NCBI RefSeq assembly: GCF_014654895.1
Contig: NZ_BNBE01000001.1
Span: 186,001 to 250,000 of the forward strand
Direction: 5' to 3'
Source: Streptomyces filamentosus
Lineage (GTDB): Bacteria > Actinomycetota > Actinomycetes > Streptomycetales > Streptomycetaceae
DNA length: 64,000 nucleotides
Below the pieces are notes generated by a model. It saw only the letters and a list, made by a program, of their open reading frames with translations. It ran no database searches and had not been told where the DNA came from. The translations under genes were made by a program, and so were the position numbers. The number at the start of each line of letters is the position of its first letter. Within the stretch, counting starts at the first letter, position 1. Below, piece after piece: positions 1 to 8,771 of this stretch.

Positions 1-1480
1 GCGCCTTGGCCCGCAGCCCCTCGGCCTCGGCGCGCAGCCGGGCCTCGGTGGCGTCGGCCTCGGCGCGGCCAGCCTTCTCGATGGCGTCGGCCTCCTTCTC
101 GCGGACCTGGACGGCGGCGAGCCCTTCGGCGGCGGCCTCGGCCTGGACGCCTTCCGCGAGGCGGATCTTGGCGCGGGCGTCCATGTCGGCCGCCTTGTGC
201 CGGGCCTCGGCCAGGGTCAGCTCCTCGGCGGCCCGGTGGATCGCGGCCTGCTCGGCGGCCTCGGCCGCCTTGATGTCCTTGACCAGCTTCTCCTGGGCCT
301 CGGCCTCGGCGGCGATGACCAGGGCCTGCCGCTCGCGCTCGGCCTCCTCCACGGTCCGCAGCCGCTTGATGGACTCCTCCTGCTCGGCGACCGTGCGGTC
401 GACGGCGACCCGCTCCCGGATGACCTCCGCGATGTCCCGGCGCTCCGCCTCGACCTCCTTCTCGGCCGCGATGCGGTTCAGCTCGGTCTCCCGGTCGCGG
501 GCGATGACCTCCAACAGGCGGTCCTTCTCGATCCGCTCGTTCTCGATCGCGATGACCCGCTCGCGGTTCTTCTGCGCGACGACGACCTCGCGGGCCTGGT
601 TCTCCCGCTGCACACCCAGCTGCTCCTCCGTACGCAGGAACGCGCTCTGCGCCCGCAGCCGCTCCTCCTCCACGACCTTCGCGGTCTCCGCCTCCTCGCG
701 GGCCCGGACGGTCTCGATCTCACGCCTCTGCTTGATCTCCGCGTCCGCCTGACGCCGCTCCAGCTCCAGGATCGCCTCGCGGGCGTCGACGTTCTGGCGG
801 GTGATCTCCTTCTGCTCGTGCTGCCGCAGCTCGTTGGTGCGGACGTTCTCGGCGGCGGTCAGCTCGGTGATCTTGCGGATGCCCTGGGCGTCGAGGATGT
901 TGCCGGCGTCGAGCTGGGTGAGCGGGGTCTGCTCCAGGTGGTCGATGGCGGCGTCCTCAAGGCTGTAGCCGTTGAGGTCGATGCCGATCAACTCGATGAT
1001 GCGGAAGCGGAGTTCCTCGCGCTTGGTGTAGAGGTCGGTGAAGTCCATCTGCTTGCCGACCGACTTCAGCGCCTCGGAGAACTTCGCGTTGAACAGCTCC
1101 TGGAGCGTTGCCTGGTCGCTGGCCCGGGCCGTGCCGATGGCCTGGGCGACCTTGATGACGTCGTCGACCGTCTTGTTCACCCGGACGAAGAAGGAGATCC
1201 GGATGTCGGCCCGGATGTTGTCCCGGCAGATCAGGCCGTCCCGGCCGGTCCGGGAGATCTCGATGGTCTTCACCGAGATGTCCATGACCTCGGCCTTGTG
1301 GAGCACGGGCAGGACCACCTGCCCGGTGAAGGTGACGTCCACCTTCCGCATCTTGGAGACGATCAGCGCCTTGCCCTGCTCCACCTTGCGGAACAGCCGG
1401 CCGACCATGAACAACGCCGCGACGACGGCGAGCAGGACAACGGCGACGAGCACGCCGAGGCCCGAGGTGATGGCATCCAT
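1..1480 (-). CDS. Flotillin-like SPFH/band-7 membrane scaffold protein (3' end outside window)
   Basis: Flotillin/YqiK-class scaffold, a family that sits on the cytoplasmic face of ordered membrane patches. The ATG at 1480 opens with one hydrophobic segment (about residues 6-26), then a basic stretch and an SPFH domain (about 30-190). From about residue 200 to the window edge it is an Ala/Glu/Arg-rich heptad-type coiled coil, the usual flotillin tail. About 493 codons are visible and the stop lies beyond base 1. The ribosome binding site is weak. A small three-helix membrane protein lies 59 bases upstream on the same strand, matching the common pairing of flotillins with a small integral membrane partner. 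Family assignment is secure; physiological role is inferred. Confidence 0.9.
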   Translation of the reverse strand, partial: MDAITSGLGVLVAVVLLAVVAALFMVGRLFRKVEQGKALIVSKMRKVDVTFTGQVVLPVLHKAEVMDISVKTIEISRTGRDGLICRDNIRADIRISFFVRVNKTVDDVIKVAQAIGTARASDQATLQELFNAKFSEALKSVGKQMDFTDLYTKREELRFRIIELIGIDLNGYSLEDAAIDHLEQTPLTQLDAGNILDAQGIRKITELTAAENVRTNELRQHEQKEITRQNVDAREAILELERRQADAEIKQRREIETVRAREEAETAKVVEEERLRAQSAFLRTEEQLGVQRENQAREVVVAQKNRERVIAIENERIEKDRLLEVIARDRETELNRIAAEKEVEAERRDIAEVIRERVAVDRTVAEQEESIKRLRTVEEAERERQALVIAAEAEAQEKLVKDIKAAEAAEQAAIHRAAEELTLAEARHKAADMDARAKIRLAEGVQAEAAAEGLAAVQVREKEADAIEKAGRAEADATEARLRAEAEGLRAKA

Positions 1481-1539
1481 GAGAGAACCCCGTGTCGATC
1501 GAAGAGTGCGTACCCGCTCAGGCGGCGGTACGCGAAGAA

Positions 1540-1944
1540 TCAGGTGCGGGCACGTCGCCCCGGGCCCGGCCGTGGCGACGTCCTCGGGAACGAGGCGCGT
1601 CGCCGTAGGCCGAAGACCCACTTCGTCAGCCACCAGGACAGGGTCAGAGCACCCGCGAGCAGGAACACGGACAGCGGCAGGGCCCAGACTCCGGGCAGTC
1701 CGGCCCGGCCGAGCAGCACCATGCCGCAGACGTCGAGCACCCACCCGGTGGCGACGACGGCGGATGCCGCCGTGGCGGCCGACGTGTCACCGAGCCCCAG
1801 AACCTCGGTGTCCGCGTCGGCATCGAAGGTGTCCGGGGCTGTGACGCGGCAGAGCACCAGCGTCCAGAAGCCGATCACGGCGGCGAATGCGGTGGTCATC
1901 ACCAGACAGGGAAAGCCGAAGGCCGCTCCGATGAACTCGCTCAT
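1540..1944 (-). CDS. Small three-helix membrane protein, partner of the flotillin
   Basis: 134-residue integral membrane protein with predicted helices at about 11-32, 56-79 and 86-109 and a basic, Pro/Arg-rich cytoplasmic tail. An acidic loop (about 37-50) lies between helices 1 and 2. The ATG at 1944 was chosen because a GGGGGAG ribosome binding site sits just upstream; extending further adds a low-complexity leader. It precedes the flotillin gene and probably forms an operon with it. Size and position recall YqiJ/NfeD-type partners of flotillins, but no soluble OB-fold is present, so that relation is only inferred. Confidence 0.7.
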   Translation of the reverse strand: MSEFIGAAFGFPCLVMTTAFAAVIGFWTLVLCRVTAPDTFDADADTEVLGLGDTSAATAASAVVATGWVLDVCGMVLLGRAGLPGVWALPLSVFLLAGALTLSWWLTKWVFGLRRRASFPRTSPRPGPGRRART

Positions 1945-2225
1945 CGCCGCTCCCCCCGTGACAGCTCTTCCGGATCCCGGCACCAGTGACACAACACCTC
2001 TGCCGCCGAGGCCCATTCTGCGGGACATCTGGTAGGAGCCGCATTGCCGGAGTACGGCAATCTTTACGTCTTCTTGATGCCGAGACGCGCAAACCTCGAG
2101 CGAAAGTGGAGTTCCATGCGTTGACGACGTACTGGACGCCGATGGTGCTCGCCGGACGCCTGACACCGTCAAGTCGGTAACGGAACGGCCGTGGACGGCG
2201 GCTGCCGTCGGGGAAGCAACGCGGC

Positions 2226-2260
2226 GATGCCCCCGAGGACTACTACGCCCCGGGGGCATC
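2226..2260. terminator. Hairpin, probable terminator
   Basis: Perfect 10-bp inverted repeat (GATGCCCCCG at 2226-2235, CGGGGGCATC at 2251-2260) with a 15-base loop. It lies just past the stop of the minus-strand DM13 remnant. No U-tract follows, which is usual for actinobacterial terminators. The rest of 1945-2285 holds nothing recognisable. Confidence 0.5.
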
Positions 2261-2285
2261 CACTGGACGTACTCGGCGAGCGGTG

Positions 2286-2522
2286 TCAGACGCACGCCAA
2301 AGCCGCGGCGCCGAAGGAGACGTCGAACCGGTCGCACCAGATGCTCACGCTCGGAACCGTCGACCAGTCGATGTCTGTGGGCAGCAGATCGGGGCCATTA
2401 CTGGTATCGAGCCCTTCGAGGCGCAGAGTATGGCTACCGTCAGCGAGGCGGACGGCTTTTGCGGTGCCGGTGGTCGTGTGCTCGTGGCTGATGAAGGTAG
2501 GAGGAAGGGACTCCCGGTCCAC
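2286..2522 (-). pseudogene. DM13-domain protein remnant with internal deletion
   Basis: The 78-codon frame resembles both ends of a DM13 (putative electron-transfer) domain. Near the N-terminus are a FxSxEHxTxGTA block and a LRLExLDTSNGPDL block. Near the C-terminus are SVSIWCDRF and DVSFGAAAL. The middle of the domain, normally containing the Leu-Lys-Gly-Asn segment, is missing: NGPDL is followed almost directly by the segment leading to the WC motif. The usual N-terminal membrane anchor is also absent and the only start is an internal GTG. It reads as a gene reduced by in-frame deletion and 5' loss. It could instead be an expressed mini-DM13 protein, which I consider less likely. Confidence 0.5.
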
Positions 2523-2595
2523 GAGCGCGGACCGCGCGTGGACCGGGAGCGCTCGGTCGTCCCGGCTGGGTGCTCCGGGGCGGCCGATGTTCCGA

Positions 2596-3126
2596 TCAGG
2601 CTCGTGTGACCGTGAAGGCGCACCAGGCGGTCCAGGCGGAGGCGGTGTCTCCGTCCTTCACCCTGACCCGCCAGCGGTACGCGCCCTCGGTCAGGGTGCC
2701 GGCCGGCACCTGGAGGGCGGCGTCGTGGCTGGTGTCGCTCGTGAGCTGTCGGTGGAGCACGGGCTTGCCCGCGACGGTGTCGACCTCGAAGACGACCTTG
2801 CGGCGGGGGCCGGGCCGAGACGGTTCGACGGTACCGGGAGGAGCGACGGACTCCAGGGTGGCGGCGAGCGTCGGGCTGTCGGCGGTGACGACCGGGTTTC
2901 CGGCCGGGTCGCCGCAGAGCTGGAAGCCCGCGTACGAGCCGTCGGAGACGCGCGGGGCTTCAGGGGTCGGCAGCAGCCGGTCGTCCGTGACAGCCGCGGC
3001 CGGGGCGCGGTCGGCGGAGGCGGCCGCGAAGGCCATCGGAGCGGCGACGGCTCCCGCGGCGCAGAGCGCGAGAAGAGCGAAGGCCGCCCGGCGGGTGCTC
3101 CGGCGGGGTTGGGTATGCGTACGCAT
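2596..3126 (-). CDS. Secreted protein with C-terminal beta-sandwich-like region
   Basis: 176-residue exported protein. The ATG at 3126 is favoured over one 21 bases upstream because GAGGAGGAAA lies just before it and itself contains the upstream ATG. It opens with a Sec-type signal: basic n-region (RRSTRR), hydrophobic core, Ala-rich cleavage region near residue 36. The C-terminal half has the pattern of an Ig/FnIII-like strand set (YRWRVRVKDGD, W..WCAFTV) and two cysteines that could pair. It starts 28 bases after the haloperoxidase-like gene and is probably co-transcribed with it. Specific function unknown; an extracellular role linked to that partner is inferred. Confidence 0.7.
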   Translation of the reverse strand: MRTHTQPRRSTRRAAFALLALCAAGAVAAPMAFAAASADRAPAAAVTDDRLLPTPEAPRVSDGSYAGFQLCGDPAGNPVVTADSPTLAATLESVAPPGTVEPSRPGPRRKVVFEVDTVAGKPVLHRQLTSDTSHDAALQVPAGTLTEGAYRWRVRVKDGDTASAWTAWCAFTVTRA

Positions 3127-3154
3127 GTCGGTGTCTTTCCTCCTCATCGTCCGG

Positions 3155-5995
3155 CTACTTCACGTAGAGCGTGTGGTCGGGGCCCGACGCCTGGACCTGG
3201 GTGCACTGGTAGGAGTTCCAGCGGTGTTCGGCGACGAGACGTTTGCCGACCTCCTGACAGCCGGCAAGGTTGTGCAGGGTCTCGTAGGAGGTCCAGGCCG
3301 CGGCCGAGTTCGGCTTGAGCTTGTTCGCGACGCCGTAGGCGGCGGCGTTGCCTCCGGCGGTGACCCCGTCGGTGCCGTCCCAGCGGTAGTGGACGCCGAG
3401 CCAGACCCGGCCGACGGCGTTCTCGGTCGCCGCCGCGGAAATGCTGGTGAAGGTGCGGGTGACACCGAGGGCGTTGGGGTCCTCGGTGGTGGCGGTCCAA
3501 GTGATCTGGTCGGTGCCGAACCACGCCTGGGTGGCCTTGGACCAGGCACCGGCGAAGGTGGCGTGGCCGGAGACGTAGGCCGGGAACGGCGGGGAGAAGT
3601 GCAGGCCGTTGCGGTCCTGTGACAGCGGCTGCCAGTTGGCGTCGGCGGTGGTGTTCGCATTGCCGTCGCCGTCGAGGCGGATCGCGCTCTCCGGCCGCCA
3701 CAGGTCGATGTTCGTCTGGTACTTCTGATCCCAGGACGTGATCGCCGCGTCCGCCATGGCGAAGGCGGTCAGCGCGAACAGTTTGGCGTTGCCGGTCACG
3801 GTGGTGCCGTGCTGGCGGGACAGGATCTGGGTGTGCTCGAAGAGCTGGCCCGGCGGCTTGTAGGTGCCGTCGAGGTCGTTGGCCCAGAACAGTGCCGCCT
3901 GCGTCTGGTCGGCAGTACGGGCGGTGGACTCGGCACGACCGAGGCTCTTCACGTCGTTGACCTGGTCGGCGTATGCCTGGCTCGGCAGCAACGTGCTCAT
4001 CTGGCTGTGCCCGGCCGGACCTGCGGTACGGAACTGCGCGCTGCTCGCCATGGCGAAGGGCTTGACCAGACCCCACTGCGGAGTGGCTCCGTCACCTGTG
4101 CCGGTGGGCCGCCAGTAGCCGGGCTGCGTGGATCCGGTGTAGGGGGCGACGGGAGCCGAGCCGTCGTTCTGGCGGGCCGCGATCATCGCGGAGGCGGCCT
4201 TCTGTCCCACCTCGGTGCCGGCCGCGCGCTGCGCGCTGGTGACGGCGGCGGGGATGGTGGAGCGGGCTGCGGCGATCTCGTCGTCGAAGTTCAGTGTCGG
4301 ATACAGCGACCGCAGGACGTCGAAGGCGGCGTGGTCGATGGCGCTGTTCACGTCCGGCAGGGCTCCGTTGGAGGCCGTCGCCTTGACGAGGTAGGCGTCA
4401 CCAAGGCACTTGAGCGCGCCCTCGGCGCACCTGGCCGAGTTGGCCGCGTCGTAGATGGCTCCGTGCACCATCGCCCCGGCCCGAGCCAGCGGGCCGGGCG
4501 CGCCGCCGACCTGCCGGAAGGTCTCTTGCAGGACGTCGTTCCAGTAGACGACGTGGTCCTTGACCGGGTCGGCCGGCGTCTCGTAGGTGACGAGGATCGA
4601 CGGCGCGGTGCTGGTCTGTGCGGAAGCGAAGATCTTGAAGGCGGTGACGTCGCTCTCGTCGGTCGCCCGCAGGCCGATGGTGTCGACCGTGTTCGCGGTC
4701 TTCGACCACTGCTTCACCAGAGGGGTGATGTCCTCCGATATCCAGCGCGGGCCGCAGTCGGTGTGGCCGTGGGTCTGGGTGGAAGTGGTCACCTTGGAGC
4801 GCCAGGCGGGCTGGTTGCTCCAGCGGGTGGCGGACGAGGCGTTGCCCGTGTCCCAGATCTCCCAGGAGCGCGGTGTGCAGTTGTCCGCCCAAGTGGCGTA
4901 GAGGTTGAGTTCGGCGTTCAGGATGTCCTGGCCGGTGACGGACGCATGGCGCGGGAAGTTGATGAAGGAACGGGCCTCGCCCTTCTGCCACTCGCGGCCC
5001 ACGCGCAGGTCGACGCCGGCCGAGAAGTCGGCCGTGTCGCCGTTGCGGACGTAGGTGTCGAAGTCCGTGCCGAAGTAGACGGCCGGGTCGATGGTCACGG
5101 GATAGCGGGTGGCCTCGTCGGTGAGGAAGCCGCGGTCCGCCTTGACCCGCAGGTCGAAGCCGCCGGCCCGCTCGGTCACTCCCAGGTCCACGCGGGCGGC
5201 GCGGGCTCCGGGCGCGTTCTCGCCACCGGCTCCCGCGTCCCACATGTACGGCGTGGAGCCGCGTCCCACGCTCTCGCCCGTACGTGTGTCCGTCAGGGTC
5301 AGCGTGTCGTCCGGGCCCTGACGTGCCGTGATCCCGCCCGTCCGCACCGGGAGGACCAGATCCGCGGCCCGTTCGGCCGCCTTCCGGTCCGCCACGACGA
5401 GGTACTGCTCGAAGCCCGTGCGGGTGGCCTCGACGACCAGGTCGGTTCCGGGAAGCACATCGTCGTACGTGGCCTTCGGACCGTTCAGGCGGGGCTCGGG
5501 AAGGGGGCCCTTCCAGCCGAGGGAGAGCCGTTGCGCGTCCTGGCCCAGGGTGGCCAGGTCTCCACCGGACGCGCCCGTACGGCCGGCCAGGCGCAGGCCA
5601 CGGGGGTGGGCCTTCGGCCGGACGGAGCCGTCCGTGTCCTTCACCAGGGTGAGGTCGACACCGACCCAACGGCCGCGCTCTCTGAATCGGACAGGCCCGG
5701 CGAACGACTCGAGCGACATCGTGCCGTCGGGGTTCGCCCACAGCGTGGTGCTCTCCGTGCGGGCGCTCACGACCTCGATCCGCCGCCCCTGGGCCTGAGC
5801 GGTGAGGCGCGCGTTCACTTCTTCCCGCGGGGCCGCCGACTCCACGGCGCGGTGCGCCGCGGGCTCCGATGCGGAGGCGGCCGGCGCGAGGGATAAGACA
5901 GTGCCCGCTTCGGCGAGCAGGAGCAGAGCAAGAGGGAAGGCCAGAGGCCCGCCGCGCCGTTCCGGTCCGCGGGACCGGCCGGTGGAACCGTGCAC
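3155..5995 (-). CDS. Secreted vanadium-dependent haloperoxidase-like (PAP2) protein fused to a DNRLRE surface module
   Basis: 946 residues from the GTG at 5995, chosen because AGAAGGAG lies six bases upstream. A signal peptide (to about residue 43) is followed by a region typical of actinobacterial DNRLRE/wall-associated proteins, including YPVTIDPA near residue 300 and a carbohydrate-binding-like beta domain to about 480. From about 490 to the end it is a vanadium haloperoxidase/PAP2-type domain. The vanadate-site residues are visible: RPxxxxR (about 767-773), SGH (about 809-811) and RxxxGVH with the terminal His near 869. These enzymes oxidise halides with peroxide; phosphatase relatives share the site. 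Halide specificity cannot be read from sequence. The fusion suggests a cell-surface enzyme. Confidence 0.85.
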   Translation of the reverse strand: MHGSTGRSRGPERRGGPLAFPLALLLLAEAGTVLSLAPAASASEPAAHRAVESAAPREEVNARLTAQAQGRRIEVVSARTESTTLWANPDGTMSLESFAGPVRFRERGRWVGVDLTLVKDTDGSVRPKAHPRGLRLAGRTGASGGDLATLGQDAQRLSLGWKGPLPEPRLNGPKATYDDVLPGTDLVVEATRTGFEQYLVVADRKAAERAADLVLPVRTGGITARQGPDDTLTLTDTRTGESVGRGSTPYMWDAGAGGENAPGARAARVDLGVTERAGGFDLRVKADRGFLTDEATRYPVTIDPAVYFGTDFDTYVRNGDTADFSAGVDLRVGREWQKGEARSFINFPRHASVTGQDILNAELNLYATWADNCTPRSWEIWDTGNASSATRWSNQPAWRSKVTTSTQTHGHTDCGPRWISEDITPLVKQWSKTANTVDTIGLRATDESDVTAFKIFASAQTSTAPSILVTYETPADPVKDHVVYWNDVLQETFRQVGGAPGPLARAGAMVHGAIYDAANSARCAEGALKCLGDAYLVKATASNGALPDVNSAIDHAAFDVLRSLYPTLNFDDEIAAARSTIPAAVTSAQRAAGTEVGQKAASAMIAARQNDGSAPVAPYTGSTQPGYWRPTGTGDGATPQWGLVKPFAMASSAQFRTAGPAGHSQMSTLLPSQAYADQVNDVKSLGRAESTARTADQTQAALFWANDLDGTYKPPGQLFEHTQILSRQHGTTVTGNAKLFALTAFAMADAAITSWDQKYQTNIDLWRPESAIRLDGDGNANTTADANWQPLSQDRNGLHFSPPFPAYVSGHATFAGAWSKATQAWFGTDQITWTATTEDPNALGVTRTFTSISAAATENAVGRVWLGVHYRWDGTDGVTAGGNAAAYGVANKLKPNSAAAWTSYETLHNLAGCQEVGKRLVAEHRWNSYQCTQVQASGPDHTLYVK

Positions 5996-6320
5996 GCCGT
6001 ACTCCTTCTGATCAAGAGGGAACAGACGCACGGAATGCTCACAGCCGACTACTCGGCGCGTCCACGGCTTGTCTCGGAAAGCGACGTGATCATTCCGACA
6101 GTGGAACCAGGAACTCCGTTGGAAATCGGGCGGTTCTCCAGCCAACAGCGTCGCGCCGGGACGTTCACCTCATCAACTCCCATCACGGCACTTGACAGAA
6201 GTCGCCGGTCAAGACCACTCCAACCGATACGGTCATGCGTGGTGATCCCTTGACCGGGGGAACGCTGGTCCCGCCCCACGTGACCGGTTCTGTCGCCATC
6301 CGCCCCGGGTGACCCCGCGC
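5996..6320. other. Intergenic region without a gene
   Basis: 325 bases between the haloperoxidase-like start (minus) and the stop of the PucR regulator (minus). It is locally less GC-rich than the flanks and presumably holds the promoter of the haloperoxidase gene. I see no convincing coding frame, hairpin or repeat. Confidence 0.5.
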
Positions 6321-7373
6321 TCAGAACTCCCTTTCCGGCCAGCCGAGCAGGCGGGCCCCGATCACGGCCGTTTGCAGCGTGTAGCGGCTCGCAGGGTCGG
6401 CAGGGTCCGCTCCGGTCAGTCGATGGATGCGTTCCAGGCGGTAACTGACCGCCCTGACCGACAAATTGAGGTCCTGGGCGGTCTTGGTCGTCACGCACCC
6501 GCTGTCGAAGTAGGCGGTGAGCGTGTCGAGGAGGGGTTCGGCCCCGCCGCGGGAGGACCTCAGGGGTCCGAGGGTGCTGCGGACGAGGTCCTCCATGGCC
6601 TGGCGGTCCCGGGTGAGGACCGGGTAGACGAGGAGGTCGACGGCGTGCAGTACGGGCGCGTCGAGACCGAGGCGGTCGGCGAGGTCGAGGGCGCCCAGTG
6701 CCTCCTCGTAGGAGTGCACGACGCCCCTGGGCCCGGGCTGGGGCCGGCCGATCGCAGCCTGGCCGCCGCCGGTGGCGGCGAACGCCTGCTTGGCGAAGTG
6801 GGCGAGGACCTCGGGCTGGTCGCCAGGAGCGACACAGACCATGCGACCGCCCTTCGTGGTGAGCAGGATGTGCCGGTCGCCGAACCGCCCGATCAAGGCC
6901 CTCTCGACCTGCTGCGGCACCGGGTCCGCTTCCGTGTACGCCTTCGGCCCGCGCGCGACGGCGACCGCGTGGGCCTGGGAGAGGCGCAGCCCGAAACGCT
7001 CGGCCCGTTCCGCCGTCCGGCCCAGGTCGCTGCGCCCGTACAGCAGGTCGTCGATGAACTCCCGGCGCTCGGCCTCCTCCTGCCTGACGGCAAGTCGCTG
7101 GGCCCGTTCGAACCCCGCCGAGAAGGCGTCGACGGACTGCTCGACCACGGAGAGAAGGTCCAGGACCGTGCGCCGGGTCAGCGACTGCTCCGGCCAGGCG
7201 GACCTCACCGCGGTCAGGTGGCTGCCGATCAGCTCCCGCAAAGCGCGTCCCTCTCGGGCAGCCTCCTCGCCCGACTCCCGCCTGCGTTCGATCTCGTCCC
7301 TGGTCAGCCGCCGTCCGGTGGCCGCGACGTCCACGAGCAACGACGCGTACTCAGGTGTGTAGTCGTCTGTCAT
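6321..7373 (-). CDS. PucR-family transcriptional regulator
   Basis: 350-residue regulator. The C-terminus (about 285-345) carries the PucR/CdaR helix-turn-helix: a run ending TLTAYFDSG, then CVTTKTAQDLNLSVRAVSYRLERI and a RYTLQTAVIGARLLGW tail. The middle (about 120-280) resembles the GGDEF-like domain found in this family. The N-terminus is helical and charged. The ATG at 7373 follows GGGCGGGAAG; longer versions run into the upstream membrane-protein gene. Two small membrane-protein genes lie immediately upstream on the same strand, suggesting one transcript. PucR proteins often sense small metabolites, but no ligand can be inferred here. Confidence 0.85.
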   Translation of the reverse strand: MTDDYTPEYASLLVDVAATGRRLTRDEIERRRESGEEAAREGRALRELIGSHLTAVRSAWPEQSLTRRTVLDLLSVVEQSVDAFSAGFERAQRLAVRQEEAERREFIDDLLYGRSDLGRTAERAERFGLRLSQAHAVAVARGPKAYTEADPVPQQVERALIGRFGDRHILLTTKGGRMVCVAPGDQPEVLAHFAKQAFAATGGGQAAIGRPQPGPRGVVHSYEEALGALDLADRLGLDAPVLHAVDLLVYPVLTRDRQAMEDLVRSTLGPLRSSRGGAEPLLDTLTAYFDSGCVTTKTAQDLNLSVRAVSYRLERIHRLTGADPADPASRYTLQTAVIGARLLGWPEREF

Positions 7374-7387
7374 CTTCCCGCCCACCG

Positions 7388-7699
7388 TTATTTCCTGCCG
7401 CGCCGGTTCGCCCCGGCGAGGATGTCGTAGAGGATGAAGAGCCCGACGGCCGTCCACATCAACCCCAGGCCGACGTAGGCCCACGTGGTGCGCACGGCAG
7501 TGGGGGCATCGACCAGACGCGGGATCGCGGTGGCCAGTACAGCCCCGTACACGCACAGCCCGAGGGCACCCAGGAGTGGCACCGGCGCCCGGGCGCCCCG
7601 CAGGAAGACCGGCCGCCAGCCGGCCAGCACCGCCACGCTCGGTGCGAGGAGGAACACCGCTCCGCCGATCAGGACCACCCAGCTCTGCGTGACGCTCAC
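7388..7699 (-). CDS. Small three-helix membrane protein
   Basis: 103-residue membrane protein from the GTG at 7699, with hydrophobic segments at about 6-27, 40-61 and 71-93 and a basic tail (NRRGRK). Its start overlaps the stop of the upstream membrane-protein gene by four bases, indicating translational coupling, and the PucR regulator starts 14 bases after its stop. No conserved motif that I recognise. The paired arrangement suggests a two-component membrane complex, but nothing in the sequence tells its substrate. Confidence 0.65.
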   Translation of the reverse strand: MSVTQSWVVLIGGAVFLLAPSVAVLAGWRPVFLRGARAPVPLLGALGLCVYGAVLATAIPRLVDAPTAVRTTWAYVGLGLMWTAVGLFILYDILAGANRRGRK

Positions 7700-7980
7700 G
7701 AGGCCACGCCGGAGCGCTCACGGCGACGCCGCCGATCCACCTCATACATGCCGAGCAGGGCGGTGGCCGCGTTCAGGGGGAACGCGACAGCCTCGGCAAC
7801 GGCGGTGATGTCCCAGGCGCGGCCTGCGCTCGCCGCGAGCGCCGTGCACAGCAGCAGTGCGGGAAGGAGCCTCCGCCACCGGGGCAGCTCCGCCATCCGC
7901 CACACCCGCACGCACAGGACGACGTTGAAGACCAGGAAGGCGAGGGCGAACAGGGCGATCAGGATCAGGGTGAAGGGCAC
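7696..7980 (-). CDS. Small membrane protein
   Basis: 94-residue protein from the GTG at 7980. It has an N-terminal helix (about 3-25), a second at about 38-54 and a weaker third near 60-78, and ends in a very basic segment (VDRRRRRERS). It is first in a probable three-gene unit with another small membrane protein (4-base overlap) and a PucR-type regulator. Family not recognised. Codon bias and close packing support it being real. Confidence 0.6.
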   Translation of the reverse strand: MPFTLILIALFALAFLVFNVVLCVRVWRMAELPRWRRLLPALLLCTALAASAGRAWDITAVAEAVAFPLNAATALLGMYEVDRRRRRERSGVAS

Positions 7981-8054
7981 GGCCGGACTCTTTCGGGGCA
8001 GGCGGAAGACAGTGCCGACCAGACTTCCCGGCTCACCAGCGCACGATCCTAACC

Positions 8055-8771
8055 TCAGGGCAGCTCGGTGAAGGCCTCCACCGCCCTGGTCTTGCCGGTC
8101 ACGACGATGATGTCGCCCTTCGCGACGACCGTCTCGGCGGTCGCGTGGGTGAAGTCCTCGCCCGGGCGCTTGATGCCCACGACCGTCACGCCGTGACGGG
8201 CGCGTACCTGGGACTGCCCCAGGGGCTTGCCGGTCGCCACGCTGGGGGCGACCGTCTTGACCAGGGCGTAGTCGTCGTCGAATTCGATGAAGTCGAGCAT
8301 GCGGCCGGTGACGAGGTGGGCGACGCGTTCGCCCATCTCGTGCTCGGGCAGGACGACGTGGGGGACGCCGAGGCGTTCGAGGATCTGGCCGTGCTGGCGG
8401 CTGATCGCCTTGGCCCAGATGTTGGGGACTCCGGCTTCGAGGAGGTTGGAGCTGATGAGGATGCTCGCCTCGATGTCGCTGCCGATGCCGACGACGGCAC
8501 TGGTGAACTCGTGGACGCCGAGCTGGCCGAGGACGTCGGGGTCGGTGGCGTCGGCGACGGCGGCGTGGGTGAGCTGGTCGCTGTACTTCTGGACGAGGCG
8601 GGCGTCGCTGTCGATGCCGAGGACGTCCCAGCCCCGGCGCATCAGCTCGTTGGCGAGAGAGCTGCCGAAGCGGCCGAGGCCGATGACGGCGACGCGCTGG
8701 TCCGGCTGCGCCCGGTCGTCGTCCGGGCGACGTGTCCGGCCCTTGCGGAGACGGTGCAGGAAGCTAGCCAA
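8055..8771 (-). CDS. KtrA/TrkA-type potassium uptake regulatory subunit
   Basis: 238-residue cytoplasmic gating subunit of a Ktr potassium transporter. A Rossmann RCK-N domain starts at about residue 27 with VAVIGLGRFG (nucleotide-binding GxGxxG), followed by a TrkA-C domain (about 150-238). KtrA rings bind ATP/ADP and NAD(H) and open the KtrB pore; the C-terminal lobe often binds cyclic di-AMP. The start is a TTG overlapping the end of the ktrB gene by eight bases, with GAGGAG upstream inside ktrB, so translation is coupled. Identification is firm; ligand binding is family knowledge. Confidence 0.92.
   Translation of the reverse strand: MASFLHRLRKGRTRRPDDDRAQPDQRVAVIGLGRFGSSLANELMRRGWDVLGIDSDARLVQKYSDQLTHAAVADATDPDVLGQLGVHEFTSAVVGIGSDIEASILISSNLLEAGVPNIWAKAISRQHGQILERLGVPHVVLPEHEMGERVAHLVTGRMLDFIEFDDDYALVKTVAPSVATGKPLGQSQVRARHGVTVVGIKRPGEDFTHATAETVVAKGDIIVVTGKTRAVEAFTELP

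Noticed and set aside
1..2035. Long plus-strand frames over the flotillin region
   Set aside because: They are antisense to a gene with clear SPFH and coiled-coil features and show only low-complexity Asp/Gly/Leu/Val sequence.
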